Assembly: GCF_023015885.1 (NCBI RefSeq)
Contig: NZ_JALKBE010000003.1
Coordinates: 124,001 to 188,000 of the forward strand
Direction: 5' to 3'
Origin: Aliiroseovarius sp. S1123
GTDB lineage: Bacteria; Pseudomonadota; Alphaproteobacteria; Rhodobacterales; Rhodobacteraceae
DNA: 64,000 bases
The notes below the pieces were generated by a model that was not told the origin of the DNA, ran no database searches, and was given only the letters and a program-made list of their open reading frames with translations. Position 1 is the first letter of the stretch. Every line of letters begins with the position of its first letter. The position numbers and the translations under genes were made by a program. Below are positions 1 through 9,317 of this stretch, in pieces.

Positions 1-47
1 TCGGCAGAGTTCGCGCTGTCCACCCATGACTTTTTCAGTTGGCTCAT
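1..47 (-). CDS. fahA: Fumarylacetoacetase, N-terminal fragment (runs off the window)
   Basis: Only the first 15 codons are inside the window. They read Met-Ser-Gln-Leu-Lys-Lys-Ser-Trp-Val-Asp-Ser-Ala-Asn, which resembles the usual opening of bacterial fumarylacetoacetases (LLKSWV.SAN). The enzyme hydrolyses fumarylacetoacetate to fumarate and acetoacetate, the last step of homogentisate breakdown. The start lies 7 bases past the maiA stop and has a GAGG-like ribosome site overlapping the end of maiA. The order hmgA-maiA-fahA completes the pathway and supports the call. The body of the protein is not visible, so identity rests on the first residues plus context. Confidence 0.7.
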   Translation of the reverse strand, partial: MSQLKKSWVDSANSA

Positions 48-54
48 GTGATCC

Positions 55-696
55 TCACTCGGCATCCGGCTGTGCCTCGGGTCGCGCATCGGCGAAGGCG
101 GGCAGGGCCAGACAGGTTTCTTCGATTTCGGTCAGACGCGGATAGGCGGTCAGATCCACCCCCCAGCGCCGTGCGTTATAGTACTGTGCGACAAGGCAAA
201 TGTCTGCCAGCGTCGGCGTGTCGCCAAAGGCAAACTTGGTGCCCTTGTCGACCATCTGTTCAAGGGCGGCAAAGCCCGTGTCCATCCAGTGGACCATCCA
301 TTGGCGCTTCGCCTCGGCATCCGCACCGAACGTGTCGCCCAGATGCTTGGCCACCCGCAGGTTGTTCACCGGATGAATATCCATCGCGACGACATGCGCG
401 GCGGCCATCACCTTAGCACGTTTGACTGGATCTGCGGGCAGCAAGGCAGGCTCGGGCTGCACGGCCTCAAGATAGTCGATGATCGCCAGCGACTGGGTCA
501 GGACAGTGCCGTCCTGAAGCTCCAACGAGGGCACCAGATGGGTCGGGTTCTTGGCCACATAATCTGCCGCGTGCTGCTGTCCGCCATCTTTCACAAGATG
601 GACGGACACGTGATCCGCGCTAAGCCCTTTCAGGTTCAGCGCAATCCGCACGCGATAGGCCGCAGTGGACCGCCAGTATCCATACAGTTTCATCAT
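55..696 (-). CDS. maiA: Maleylacetoacetate isomerase (zeta-class GST)
   Basis: Glutathione-dependent cis-trans isomerase turning maleylacetoacetate into fumarylacetoacetate in the cytoplasm. The 213-residue length fits the zeta GST family. The N-terminal thioredoxin-like domain opens with [18 protein letters not shown], the zeta-class active-site segment, although the family's usual Ser-Ser-Cys is here Ser-Thr-Ala. The cis-proline segment THLVPSLE and the glutathione-contact [11 protein letters not shown] follow. The C-terminal helical domain contains the [11 protein letters not shown] motif. The gene begins with two Met codons; its first codons overlap the hmgA stop (ATGA at 690-693), so translation is probably coupled. 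The Ser to Ala change at the motif is worth noting but is tolerated in some relatives. Confidence 0.9.
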   Translation of the reverse strand: MMKLYGYWRSTAAYRVRIALNLKGLSADHVSVHLVKDGGQQHAADYVAKNPTHLVPSLELQDGTVLTQSLAIIDYLEAVQPEPALLPADPVKRAKVMAAAHVVAMDIHPVNNLRVAKHLGDTFGADAEAKRQWMVHWMDTGFAALEQMVDKGTKFAFGDTPTLADICLVAQYYNARRWGVDLTAYPRLTEIEETCLALPAFADARPEAQPDAE

Positions 697-2045
697 TTCT
701 TGCCGGGCGTCCCGTCGAACTTCTTCTCAAGGCTGTCCCAGCAGTCGATGTAATCGTCCTGCAGCGGGGCTTCGTTTGCGGCGAAGGCTGTCAGGTGCTG
801 CGGGAAGCGGGTCTCGAACATGAAGGACATGGTGTTGTCCAGCTTCTCGGGTCCAAGGTTCGAATTCGAGGCACCCTCGAACGCATCACGATCCGGCCCG
901 TGCGGCAGCATCATGTTGTGCAAGCTGACACCACCGGGGACAAAGCCCTGCGGTTTGGCGTCGTACTGGCCATAGATGTTGCCCATCAGCTCGGACATGA
1001 TGTTCTTGTGATACCACGGCGGGCGGAAGGTGTTCTCGGCCACCATCCAACGCTCGCGGAACAGAACGAAGTCGATATTCGCGGTGCCGGGCTGGCCCGA
1101 GGGCGCCGTCAGCACGGTGAAGATCGAGGGGTCCGGGTGGTCAAACAGGATTGCGCCAACCGGGCAGTACGTTGTCAGGTCGTATTTATAGGGCGCGTAG
1201 TTGCCGTGCCACGCGACGACGTCCAAGGGCGACTGGCCGATCTCGGTCTTGTGGAACTGACCGCACCATTTGATGGTGATGGTCGACGGCACTTCGCGGT
1301 CTTCAAACGCAGCAACAGGGGCTTTGAAGTCACGCGGGTTGGCCATGCAGTTGGCACCGATCGGACCGCGGCCCGGAAGCTCGAATTTCTGGCCGTAGTT
1401 TTCGCAAACGAAGCCGCGCGCGGGGCCTTCCAGCAGTTCAACGCGATAGACAAGGCCACGGGGGATGATGCCGATTTCCTGCGGGGCAAGGTCGATGACA
1501 CCCAGTTCCGTATAGAAGCGCAGCTTGCCTTCCTGCGGCACGACCAGCAGCTCGCTGTCAGCCGAGAAGAAATAATCATCCACCATCGACTCGGTGACCA
1601 AGTAGACGTGGGTTGCCATGCCGACTTGGGTGTTCACGTCGCCCGCCGTGGTCATGGTCCGCATGCCGGTGATCCAGTTCAGACCTTCGGCGGTGGGCAC
1701 TGGATCCCAGCGATACTGGCCCAGCGAAATCACGTCCGGATCCACGCAGGGCGCGGATTTCCAGTACGGCACATCAATCTTGGTGTAGCGCGCCGAGTGC
1801 TTCACCGACGGACGGATGCGGTAACACCACGTACGCTCGGGCGGGTTGGCAGTGAAGGCGGTGCCGGACAGTTGCTCGCCATACAGGCCATATTCACATT
1901 TCTGCGGGCTGTTCATGCCTTGCGGCAGCGCACCGGGCAGAGCCTCGGTTTCGAAATCATTCGCCCAACCGGGCATGTAATACGTTTCGGTGCCAACGGC
2001 TGACACCGCGCGCTGCATCTCGCGCGAGGGGGTGTGCGTGTTCAT
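693..2045 (-). CDS. hmgA: Homogentisate 1,2-dioxygenase
   Basis: Non-haem iron dioxygenase that opens the ring of homogentisate to maleylacetoacetate in tyrosine and phenylalanine catabolism. Family hallmarks are obvious: [20 protein letters not shown] near the start, [18 protein letters not shown], the cupin-like centre, and the C-terminal FRPPWYHKN and [15 protein letters not shown] segments that carry the iron-ligand His and Glu residues. The reading frame is open to 2165, but the conserved region begins only around residue 60 of that longer frame. I chose the Met at 2045 (450 residues), which matches normal family length. An upstream Met at 2078 is an alternative; neither has a strong ribosome site. 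First gene of hmgA-maiA-fahA, transcribed away from motB. Confidence 0.93.
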   Translation of the reverse strand: MNTHTPSREMQRAVSAVGTETYYMPGWANDFETEALPGALPQGMNSPQKCEYGLYGEQLSGTAFTANPPERTWCYRIRPSVKHSARYTKIDVPYWKSAPCVDPDVISLGQYRWDPVPTAEGLNWITGMRTMTTAGDVNTQVGMATHVYLVTESMVDDYFFSADSELLVVPQEGKLRFYTELGVIDLAPQEIGIIPRGLVYRVELLEGPARGFVCENYGQKFELPGRGPIGANCMANPRDFKAPVAAFEDREVPSTITIKWCGQFHKTEIGQSPLDVVAWHGNYAPYKYDLTTYCPVGAILFDHPDPSIFTVLTAPSGQPGTANIDFVLFRERWMVAENTFRPPWYHKNIMSELMGNIYGQYDAKPQGFVPGGVSLHNMMLPHGPDRDAFEGASNSNLGPEKLDNTMSFMFETRFPQHLTAFAANEAPLQDDYIDCWDSLEKKFDGTPGKK

Positions 2046-2099
2046 GTATCGATCCGTTTCAATGCCCAGAAGGGCCATCCTGTTGCGCCGCAATGATAT

Positions 2100-2149
2100 C
2101 GTTGCATGTGAAACGAAGTCAAGAAAAAGCGATACTTCACATGAGAAGT
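2100..2149. promoter_or_regulatory. Two dyads in the hmgA promoter region (candidate operators)
   Basis: Between the divergent hmgA and motB starts are two 16-bp imperfect palindromes. The first, CGTTGCATGTGAAACG at 2100-2115, matches in 6 of 8 base pairs. The second, ACTTCACATGAGAAGT at 2134-2149, matches in 7 of 8. The words CATGTGAA (2105-2112) and TTCACATG (2136-2143) also form a perfect 8-bp inverted pair across the two sites. The position 55-105 bases before the chosen hmgA start is typical for a local repressor or activator site. No regulator gene is adjacent, so the cognate protein is unknown. Confidence 0.45.
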
Positions 2150-2235
2150 AATGAAATCGCAACAATTTGAATAGTTAAGCCGATGGAAACTTGCGGCTGC
2201 TATCCCTGATCTCGGGTGAAAAATGAGGTGGTGGG

Positions 2236-3069
2236 ATGCGTTCGAATGAGCAAGCTCCGGTAATAATCAAGAAAGTGAAAAAGGTCAGTGGTGATGGCCA
2301 TCACGGCGGCGCGTGGAAAGTGGCCTATGCGGATTTCGTGACCGCCATGATGGCGTTCTTCCTGCTTATGTGGCTGTTGAACGCAACCACAGAAAAGCAG
2401 CGCAAGGGCATTGCGGATTACTTCAGCCCGACCATTCCGATTACCCGCGTCTCGGGTGGTGGCAGTGGCTCGTTCGGGGGGGATAGTGTGCTCAGCGATG
2501 AAAGCCTGTCGCAGACCGGCACAGGCGGCGTTCCACGCGATCCCGCAACTTCCAAGGATGGCAATCAGGCCGACAACTCGGGCGACAGTGGCGAAAAGGA
2601 AACCGCCAAGCTGAAAGAGGTCGAAGAGATGCTGCTCAGCCGCTCTGGCGAAAGCATGACCAGCGACCAGCTTCGGCGCCATGTCGTGACCCGCGTCACC
2701 GACGAAGGCCTGTTGGTCGAGATTTTCGCGCTGGACCACGCCCCGCTGTTTCACGCTGGCACCACGACGCCTGCACCGATCCTGGAAGAGATCCTGATCA
2801 CCATCGCCGAAGTCTTCGACTTGGCCAAGAACGGTGTCGCGATCGAGGGCCACGTGGCCACGCAACCGGTCGTCGTGGCCGAAAACACCGCGTGGCAGCT
2901 ATCCTCAGGTCGGGCCGATGCAGTGCGAAGGCTGTACGAATCGCTGGGCGAATCCCCGGACAAAGTGCAGCGCGTCACCGGTCACGCAGATCATGAACCG
3001 GTCACGCCGAACCCGATGGCCGCGCGCAACAACCGGATCGAGCTGATCCTGCTGCGCTCGAAAAGGTAA
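2236..3069 (+). CDS. motB: Flagellar motor stator protein MotB
   Basis: Peptidoglycan-anchored subunit of the MotA/MotB ion channel that drives flagellar rotation. Residues 24-55 form the plug and single membrane span with the motif AYADFVTAMMAFFLLMWLL. Asp33 is the expected ion-binding aspartate. A low-complexity linker (about 65-130) is followed by an OmpA-like peptidoglycan-binding domain (about 150-275) with a Gly-His context and the C-terminal ARNNRIELILL segment. The ATG at 2236 is preceded by GGTGGG. No motA gene is adjacent, so its partner must be encoded elsewhere. It heads a same-strand run with flgE, flgK, flgL and flgI, with a 115-bp gap before flgE. Confidence 0.9.
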   Translation: MRSNEQAPVIIKKVKKVSGDGHHGGAWKVAYADFVTAMMAFFLLMWLLNATTEKQRKGIADYFSPTIPITRVSGGGSGSFGGDSVLSDESLSQTGTGGVPRDPATSKDGNQADNSGDSGEKETAKLKEVEEMLLSRSGESMTSDQLRRHVVTRVTDEGLLVEIFALDHAPLFHAGTTTPAPILEEILITIAEVFDLAKNGVAIEGHVATQPVVVAENTAWQLSSGRADAVRRLYESLGESPDKVQRVTGHADHEPVTPNPMAARNNRIELILLRSKR

Positions 3070-3184
3070 TGTATTCTTATAGATACAAGGAATTGCTGTG
3101 GATCTCGCCCCTATTAGGCGGCTGTTAAGGGCGCTCGGTCCAATCTGTCCCAGATACGAGGTAGATGCAGCAGAAAGGCGCACC

Positions 3185-4492
3185 ATGACGATTTCCTCCT
3201 CACTAAGTGCCGGCGTGTCCGGGCTGAATGCGCATGCGACGAAATTGGCGACGATTTCTGACAACATCGCGAACTCTTCGACGTTTGGGTACAAACGGGC
3301 CACGGCTGACTTTCAAAGTCTTGTCATCGGCGGGCATGCCGGGTCAGGCACCTATTCCGCCGGCGGTGTGCGTACCACGACTCAGCGCCTGATCGATGAA
3401 CACGGGCCCTTGATCTCGACGTCGAACCCGATGGACATTGCGGTCGGCGGGCGCGGCATGCTGCCCGTCACCCAAGAAGTCTATGCCGATGCGAACCCAG
3501 GCGAACGGCCGATGATGATGACCACAACTGGATCATTCCGCACGGATTCCGAAGGCGTTCTAAAAACAGAAACCGGACTTGTGCTTTTGGGATGGCCAGC
3601 AGATGCAGACGGCAACGTTGGCACTTATCCGCGCGATACCGGTGTTGGGTTGGAACCTGTCGTCATCAACGCCAACCAGACAGCCGGCGACCCAACCACG
3701 GACATGAAGCTTGGCGTCAACCTGCCAGCTGTCGAGACCGAAGCAGGTTCTGCTGGCACTCCGTTGCCTCTGTCCGTCGAGTATTTCGGCAACCTTGGCA
3801 CATCGGAAACGCTGGATTTCAGTTTTACCCCAACCGTGCCGGGCACTGGATCGTCGAACACTTGGACGATGCAAATCACCGACAGCGCCTCGGGCGGGGC
3901 GGTGGTTGGCGAATACACTCTGGTATTCGATGACAGCCGTGCCGACGGCGGCACGCTGGCATCCGTCACAGTGGTTTCGGGCGGTGCCTACAATGCCATC
4001 GACGGGACACTGGATCTGACGGTCGCGGGTGGTCCGCTGTCGCTGACCATCGGCGGGATCGGAGATCCCAACGGCCTGACCCAGTTGTCGGACAGTTTTG
4101 CCCCAGTGGCCATCACCAAAAACGGCTCTCCAGTGGGCAACCTGACTGCGGTGCAAATTGACGAACACGGCTTCCTGAAAGCGACCTATGACACCGGGTT
4201 CATCCGCACGATCTATCAGGTTCCACTGGTGGACGTATCGAACCCAAACGGCCTGACCTCGATGTCAAACCAAGCCTATCAGGTGTCACCAGAAAGCGGA
4301 TCGTTCTTCATGTGGGATGCAGGTGACGGCCCGACAGGCGAAGTTGTGGGCTTTGCCCGCGAAGGATCGACTACCGATGTCGCGGGCGAGCTGACCAACC
4401 TGATTCAGACCCAGCGCGCCTATAGTTCGAACGCGAAGGTGATCCAGACCGTCGACGAGATGTTGCAGGAAACCACCAACATCAAACGCTGA
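3185..4492 (+). CDS. flgE: Flagellar hook protein FlgE
   Basis: Structural subunit of the flagellar hook. The N-terminal rod/hook signature SSLSAGVSGLNAHATKLATI with SDNIANSSTFGYK starts at residue 4. A variable D1/D2 domain occupies the middle. The C-terminal heptad region ELTNLIQTQRAYSSNAKVIQ ending in DEMLQETTNIKR is the conserved export and axial assembly domain. The frame is open from 3098, but the conserved segment and the AAAGGCG ribosome site place the start at 3185 (435 residues). It lies 24 bp before flgK, in one likely operon. Confidence 0.92.
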   Translation: MTISSSLSAGVSGLNAHATKLATISDNIANSSTFGYKRATADFQSLVIGGHAGSGTYSAGGVRTTTQRLIDEHGPLISTSNPMDIAVGGRGMLPVTQEVYADANPGERPMMMTTTGSFRTDSEGVLKTETGLVLLGWPADADGNVGTYPRDTGVGLEPVVINANQTAGDPTTDMKLGVNLPAVETEAGSAGTPLPLSVEYFGNLGTSETLDFSFTPTVPGTGSSNTWTMQITDSASGGAVVGEYTLVFDDSRADGGTLASVTVVSGGAYNAIDGTLDLTVAGGPLSLTIGGIGDPNGLTQLSDSFAPVAITKNGSPVGNLTAVQIDEHGFLKATYDTGFIRTIYQVPLVDVSNPNGLTSMSNQAYQVSPESGSFFMWDAGDGPTGEVVGFAREGSTTDVAGELTNLIQTQRAYSSNAKVIQTVDEMLQETTNIKR

Positions 4493-4516
4493 CCCGGTAT
4501 AGCGAAGTAACCTCCA

Positions 4517-5974
4517 ATGACCCTCAACAGCGCCCTCTACAATGCACTGACCGGCCTCGGCGCAAATGCACGCGCGGCTCATGTCGTGTCCTCAAACGTC
4601 GCCAACGCGACGACAGAAGGGTATGGTGTCCGATCCCTTAGCCTGTCGTCACGTACGTTGGGCGGGGCGCCGTCGGGGGTCGTAATCGAAGGGGTCAACC
4701 GCCATGTGGACGAACGGCTTCTAGGCGACCGCCGCCTGTCGGACGCGGCGGTGGGATACGGAAGCACCCGGTCGAATTTTCTGGACGGGCTTGAAAAGGC
4801 GATCGGCACCCCGGATCAATTGGGGTCGCTCTCGGGTCGTATGGCCAAATTTGAAGCTGCCCTGATCGAAGCCGCCGCCCGTCCCGATAGCGAAGCGGCC
4901 TTGAATGCCAGCCTGAACGCAGCGCGCAACATTGTGTCCCATCTGAAAACCACGTCCGATCACATTCAGGACGCACGGCTGACGGCAGATCAGTCCATTG
5001 CGCAAGAGGTCGCCCAACTGAATCAGGGCCTGAAGGATGTGCAGGATCTGAACACCAAGATTCAGGCGGCGATCGTACGCGGTGCGGATCCCTCGGGGCT
5101 GATGGACCAGCGACAGCAGGCCATCGACGCGCTGTCCTCGATCATCCCGATCAAACAGGTTCCGCGCGATGGGGGGCAGGTCGCCCTGATCTCGAGCGGC
5201 GGAGCCATTCTGCTGGATGGGCGCGCCGCAGAGCTTGGGTTCTCACCCGTCAACACAATCGTCCCCGAAATGACGCTGGGCAGTGGTGCCCTGTCTGGGC
5301 TGACCATCAATGGCCAGCCGATTGACACTACCGCCGACCGCAACGCGATCACTGGCGGATCACTGGCGGCCCATTTTCAGGTCCGTGACGATCTGGCGGT
5401 AACCGCACAGGAACAGCTGGATGCCTTTGCCCGAGATCTTGTGGAACGTTTTCAGGACCCGGCCTTGGATGCGACGCGCGCACCGGGGGCGCCGGGTCTG
5501 TTTACTGATGCTGGCGCGGTGTTTGATCCCGCAGATGAAATCGCTCTCAGCAGTCGCCTCACCTTGAACGCCGCCGTTGACCCGGCACAAGGCGGCGCGG
5601 CTTGGCGGCTTCGCGACGGGCTTGGGGCCGCGGTGCCAGGCAATGTCGGCAATGCCACGCATCTTGGTCAGCTGGTCGATGCATTAGACGCCCCGAAAGT
5701 TGCCGCCTCGGGTGGGTTCTCGGGCACAGCGCGATCCTCGGCGGGCTTGGCAACGGACCTGCTGAATAGCGTCGCGGCGAGCCTGTCCCATAGCGAAGCA
5801 CAACTGGGTTTTGACGCGGCCCAGAATGACAGCCTGCGCGAGATGGAACTGGCGCAAGGTGTCGATACGAATGCTGAAATGCAGAAGTTGATGGTCATCG
5901 AACAGGCCTTCGCCGCCAACGCTCAGGTGGTCACTGCCGCCGACGAAATGCTGCAACTTCTGTTAAGCATGTAA
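4517..5974 (+). CDS. flgK: Flagellar hook-associated protein 1 (hook-filament junction)
   Basis: HAP1, the first junction protein between hook and filament. The N-terminal segment SALYNALTGLGANARAAHVV, then SSNVANATTEGYG, is the axial-protein signature. The C-terminal region QKLMVIEQAFAANAQVVTAA, then DEMLQLLLSM, is the matching coiled end. The 485 residues are within the range of alphaproteobacterial FlgK. There is a 24-bp gap from flgE and 10 bp to flgL. The ribosome site is weak (CCTCCA just upstream), which suggests translation after flgE. Alternative families with the same N-terminus (FlgE, FlgF) are excluded by the position and the long central domain. Confidence 0.9.
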   Translation: MTLNSALYNALTGLGANARAAHVVSSNVANATTEGYGVRSLSLSSRTLGGAPSGVVIEGVNRHVDERLLGDRRLSDAAVGYGSTRSNFLDGLEKAIGTPDQLGSLSGRMAKFEAALIEAAARPDSEAALNASLNAARNIVSHLKTTSDHIQDARLTADQSIAQEVAQLNQGLKDVQDLNTKIQAAIVRGADPSGLMDQRQQAIDALSSIIPIKQVPRDGGQVALISSGGAILLDGRAAELGFSPVNTIVPEMTLGSGALSGLTINGQPIDTTADRNAITGGSLAAHFQVRDDLAVTAQEQLDAFARDLVERFQDPALDATRAPGAPGLFTDAGAVFDPADEIALSSRLTLNAAVDPAQGGAAWRLRDGLGAAVPGNVGNATHLGQLVDALDAPKVAASGGFSGTARSSAGLATDLLNSVAASLSHSEAQLGFDAAQNDSLREMELAQGVDTNAEMQKLMVIEQAFAANAQVVTAADEMLQLLLSM

Positions 5975-5984
5975 GGAGCGCAGG

Positions 5985-6995
5985 ATGAGCATTTCCACTT
6001 TCGGCGACATGGCCAGCACCTTCCTGACCCGGAGACATAGCACGCAGTTGCGTCAGGATCTGACGCGGCTCAGCACGGAACTGTCCACAGGACGCAAAAC
6101 TGATTTGGGAGCACACACGACTGGCGGCTACGGTGCGCTCGCGGGGCTGGAGCACAGCCTCAAACTTATGTCGGCGCACGTGCAAGCCACGAACGAGGCG
6201 CGGCTGATGGCAGAGACCACGCAGGTCGCGTTAACCACGATTCACACACAGGCGCAGGATCTCTCAAGCGGGTTGATCGCGGCGCGCAGCGCAAACAACG
6301 TGACCATGCTGCAAACCACAGCACTGGATGCAGAGCAGAAGTTTGCCTCGATCATTTCGAAGCTGAACACAGGCGCCGGGGGGCGGTCGCTATTTGCTGG
6401 TTCGGCCACCGACGGCCCCGCCCTTGCTAACGCTGACACGATCATCACCGAACTGATGACCGCCATCTCGGGCGAGGTTACCGCCACCGGTGTTTCAGCC
6501 GCCATCGACGACTGGTTCAATACGCCCGGCGGCGGGTTTGATACGCTTGGCTATCTGGGGTCAGACGAGAGCTATGGCCCCATTCGGTTGGGCAATGGTG
6601 AAATCGCAACACTGCCCGTTCGCGCCAATGACCCCGAGATACGCAACCTTCTGGCTGCCGTCGCCAAGACAGTAGTGCTGGCCGAGGGCGCGCTTTCCGG
6701 TGATCTGGATCAACAGAAATCCCTGGCCGAAACGTCGTCAAACGCCCTTCTTAGCGCTGTCGATGACACCACGATGTTGCAAGCACGGGTCGGTGCCGTC
6801 GAGGCACGGATCGAAAACGCGGTGGCACATAACACAGCCGAACAGCACGCGTTGGAGCTTTCCTACAACGAACTGACGGCCGCGGATCCGTTCGACACCG
6901 CCGCAAGGCTGGAAGAACTCTATGGCCAGCTCGAGGCGCTTTACACCACCACCGCACATCTCTCGAAACTTAACTTCACGGATTACATGCGATGA
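5985..6995 (+). CDS. flgL: Flagellar hook-associated protein 3 (flagellin-like)
   Basis: HAP3, the second junction protein, related to flagellin. The N-terminal helix contains TFLTRRHSTQLRQDLTRLST followed by ELSTGRKTD, the flagellin/FlgL signature. The C-terminal helix contains YNELTAADPFDTAARLEELY and ends at SKLNFTDYMR. Length is 336 residues. The start has a clear ribosome site (AAGGAG, GCAGG). The stop overlaps the flgI ATG by four bases (ATGA), so the two are probably translationally coupled. It could be mistaken for a small flagellin, but the flgK-flgL order and length support FlgL. Confidence 0.88.
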   Translation: MSISTFGDMASTFLTRRHSTQLRQDLTRLSTELSTGRKTDLGAHTTGGYGALAGLEHSLKLMSAHVQATNEARLMAETTQVALTTIHTQAQDLSSGLIAARSANNVTMLQTTALDAEQKFASIISKLNTGAGGRSLFAGSATDGPALANADTIITELMTAISGEVTATGVSAAIDDWFNTPGGGFDTLGYLGSDESYGPIRLGNGEIATLPVRANDPEIRNLLAAVAKTVVLAEGALSGDLDQQKSLAETSSNALLSAVDDTTMLQARVGAVEARIENAVAHNTAEQHALELSYNELTAADPFDTAARLEELYGQLEALYTTTAHLSKLNFTDYMR

Positions 6996-8095
6996 AACAT
7001 CTGCTTGCCTGCCTAGTTGCGCTTTTCGCTTTGGCGACCGTCGCCCATGCGAATTCGATCCGCATCAAGGATCTGGTGGAATTCGACGGCGTACGCGGCA
7101 ACGAGCTGGTCGGCTACGGGCTGGTTGTCGGATTGAACGGCACGGGGGATGGCATCCGCAACGCGCCTTTCACCGAAGACATCATGTCGAATATTCTGGA
7201 ACGGCTGGGCGTCAACATCACCGGCGAACAGTTCCGGCCTAAAAACGTGGCGGCGGTGTTCGTCACGGCCTCGCTGCCCCCGTTCGCGCGCGCAGGATCG
7301 CAGATCGATGTGACGGTCTCGGCGATTGGAGACGCGAAAAGCCTGCTGGGTGGCACGTTGATCATGACACCCCTGAATGCCGCAGATGGCGAGATCTATG
7401 CCGTCGGGCAAGGCACTGTGATCGCGGGTGGGGCAAGTGCCGAAGGCGATGGTGGCTCGGTGACCAAAGGCGTTCCCACCAGCGGCGTGATCCCCAGTGG
7501 CGCACGTGTTGAGCAAGAGATCGACTTTGACTTCACCAAGCTGAAATCCATCCGGCTGGCCCTGCGCACCCCGGACTTCACTACCGCAGAACGGATCGAA
7601 CGGGCAATCAATGGCAAATACGGTCGCGTTGTGTCGCGCATGTTGGACAGCGGCACCGTGGTGGTCGACATCACCGCAACGCGGGCGATTTCACCAGCGC
7701 ACGCACTGGGGACCATCGAAAACATCGGGGTTGAGCCCGAGCGCCGCGCCAAGGTTGTGGTCGACCAACGGTCAGGCACCATCGTGATGGGCGAGGATGT
7801 GCGGATCAGCCGAGTGGCAGTGTCTCAGGGCAACTTGACCTTGCGCATTCAAGAGCAACCCATCGTGGTTCAGCCCAACCCGTTCTCGGACGGCGAGGCC
7901 ATCGTGGTGCCACGCACCAAAGCCACGATCGAGGAAGAACCCGGCATTGGATTGGCCGAGGTCAGCGGCGGTGCGTCCTTGTCTGAACTTGTGGCCGGGT
8001 TGAACGCCTTGGGCGTGGCGCCGCGCGACATGATCGACATTCTGAAAAGCATCAAAGCCGCCGGTGCGCTTCATGCAGAATTCATCGTGCGGTGA
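6992..8095 (+). CDS. flgI: Flagellar P-ring protein FlgI
   Basis: Periplasmic P-ring subunit of the basal body. Residues 1-20 (MKHLLACLVALFALATVAHA) are a Sec signal peptide. The mature protein opens with NSIRIKDLVEFDGVRGNELV and then GYGLVVGLNGTGD, diagnostic of FlgI. The C-terminus GVAPRDMIDILKSIKAAGAL, then HAEFIVR, is also diagnostic. The 367-residue length is typical. It overlaps the flgL stop by four bases and is the last gene of the flagellar run. Fifteen bases separate it from the convergent ketoacyl synthase gene. No flgH or flgJ follows. Confidence 0.95.
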   Translation: MKHLLACLVALFALATVAHANSIRIKDLVEFDGVRGNELVGYGLVVGLNGTGDGIRNAPFTEDIMSNILERLGVNITGEQFRPKNVAAVFVTASLPPFARAGSQIDVTVSAIGDAKSLLGGTLIMTPLNAADGEIYAVGQGTVIAGGASAEGDGGSVTKGVPTSGVIPSGARVEQEIDFDFTKLKSIRLALRTPDFTTAERIERAINGKYGRVVSRMLDSGTVVVDITATRAISPAHALGTIENIGVEPERRAKVVVDQRSGTIVMGEDVRISRVAVSQGNLTLRIQEQPIVVQPNPFSDGEAIVVPRTKATIEEEPGIGLAEVSGGASLSELVAGLNALGVAPRDMIDILKSIKAAGALHAEFIVR

Positions 8096-8110
8096 GGTAA
8101 ACGCCTAACC

Positions 8111-9238
8111 TCAGGCGCGGCGCACCACAACCGACCCAACCGAGTAGCCTGCGCCGAACGAACAGATCACGCCGGTATCACCCGGCGCCATGTCGTCCGA
8201 ATATTTCGAGAAGGCAATGATCGACCCGGCGGATGAGGTGTTGGCGTAGTCTTGAAGAATATTGGGCTGCTCATCGGCCTCGGGCGTACGGCCCAGCACC
8301 TTCTTCCCGATGAAGTCATTCATCGACTTGTTGGCCTGATGCAGCCACAGCCGCTTCAGATCATCCTGCCCCACACCGATATCCGCGATGTGCCCCAAGA
8401 TGTGCTTCGACACGATCGGCAGCACCTCTTTGAACACTTTGCGCCCGTTTTGCATGAACTGCATGTCGCGCCGGTCGGGAAGGTCAGCGGTCTCTTCCCG
8501 GGTGCGGCGCAGGAAACCGTTGTTGTTGCGAATGTTATTCGAAAATTGAGTCAGGCAGCGGGTCGACAGGATCTCGAAATGATCGCCTTGGACATCTTCC
8601 TTGCGCTCGATCAGGGTCGCGGTTGCCACGTCCCCGAAGATGAAGTGGCAATCACGGTCGCGCCATTCCAGATGGGCCGAGCAGATCTCGGGATTGACCA
8701 CCAGTGCGCGTTTGACCGACCCCGAGCGGATCATGTCAGCGGCGGCCTGAATACCGAATGTCGCTGACGAACACGCCACGTTCATGTCAAACGCAAAGCC
8801 GCCCGCGCCCAGCGCCTGTTGGATTTCAATCGCGATGGCCGGATAGGCGCGTTCGTGGTTCGAGGCTGCACAGATCACCAGATCTACGTCCGCCGCGTCA
8901 CACCCTGCCTGCGCCAAAGCTTTGCGGCAGGCAACTACGCCCATTTCCGTCATGATCCCCGGCTCGTCATCCGCGCGTTCGCGCAGGGTTGGATGCATCA
9001 CATCGGGATCCAGAACCCCGGTTTTATCCATGACGTAGCGCTGATGAATCCCCGAGGCCGACACGATAAACTCTTCCGAGGAATGGCCCATCTCAGCCAC
9101 GTCGCCCGCCGCGATGCCATCTGCATTTGCTGCGTTGAACTTGTCGGCATAGGCGTTGAACGCCTTCACCAGTTCAGCGTTTGTAATGATCTGTTCGGGC
9201 GTGAATACGCCGGTGCCGGAAATGACGGGCTGATGCAT
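8111..9238 (-). CDS. Beta-ketoacyl-ACP synthase III family protein (PA3286-like)
   Basis: Thiolase-fold condensing enzyme. The Cys-His-Asn triad is visible: Cys156 in NVACSSATFG, His in LWLHQANKSMN and Asn in YANTSSAGS. At 375 residues it is longer than housekeeping FabH (about 320) and carries the extra N-terminal block SGTGVFTPEQIITNAELVKA. From memory it resembles Pseudomonas PA3286, which condenses octanoyl-CoA with malonyl-ACP and shunts beta-oxidation products into fatty-acid synthesis. The start has a strong GGAGG ribosome site. It is not in a fab operon; the next gene on the same strand is a pseudouridine synthase. Substrate is inferred, not shown. Confidence 0.8.
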   Translation of the reverse strand: MHQPVISGTGVFTPEQIITNAELVKAFNAYADKFNAANADGIAAGDVAEMGHSSEEFIVSASGIHQRYVMDKTGVLDPDVMHPTLRERADDEPGIMTEMGVVACRKALAQAGCDAADVDLVICAASNHERAYPAIAIEIQQALGAGGFAFDMNVACSSATFGIQAAADMIRSGSVKRALVVNPEICSAHLEWRDRDCHFIFGDVATATLIERKEDVQGDHFEILSTRCLTQFSNNIRNNNGFLRRTREETADLPDRRDMQFMQNGRKVFKEVLPIVSKHILGHIADIGVGQDDLKRLWLHQANKSMNDFIGKKVLGRTPEADEQPNILQDYANTSSAGSIIAFSKYSDDMAPGDTGVICSFGAGYSVGSVVVRRA

Positions 9239-9317
9239 TGGGGCCTCCTTCGCAGGTCGTGCCAGTCAATCAGGAAGCGCGCCGGGCGGCAAGACTTACT
9301 GCCCCAAGGTCAAGCCG

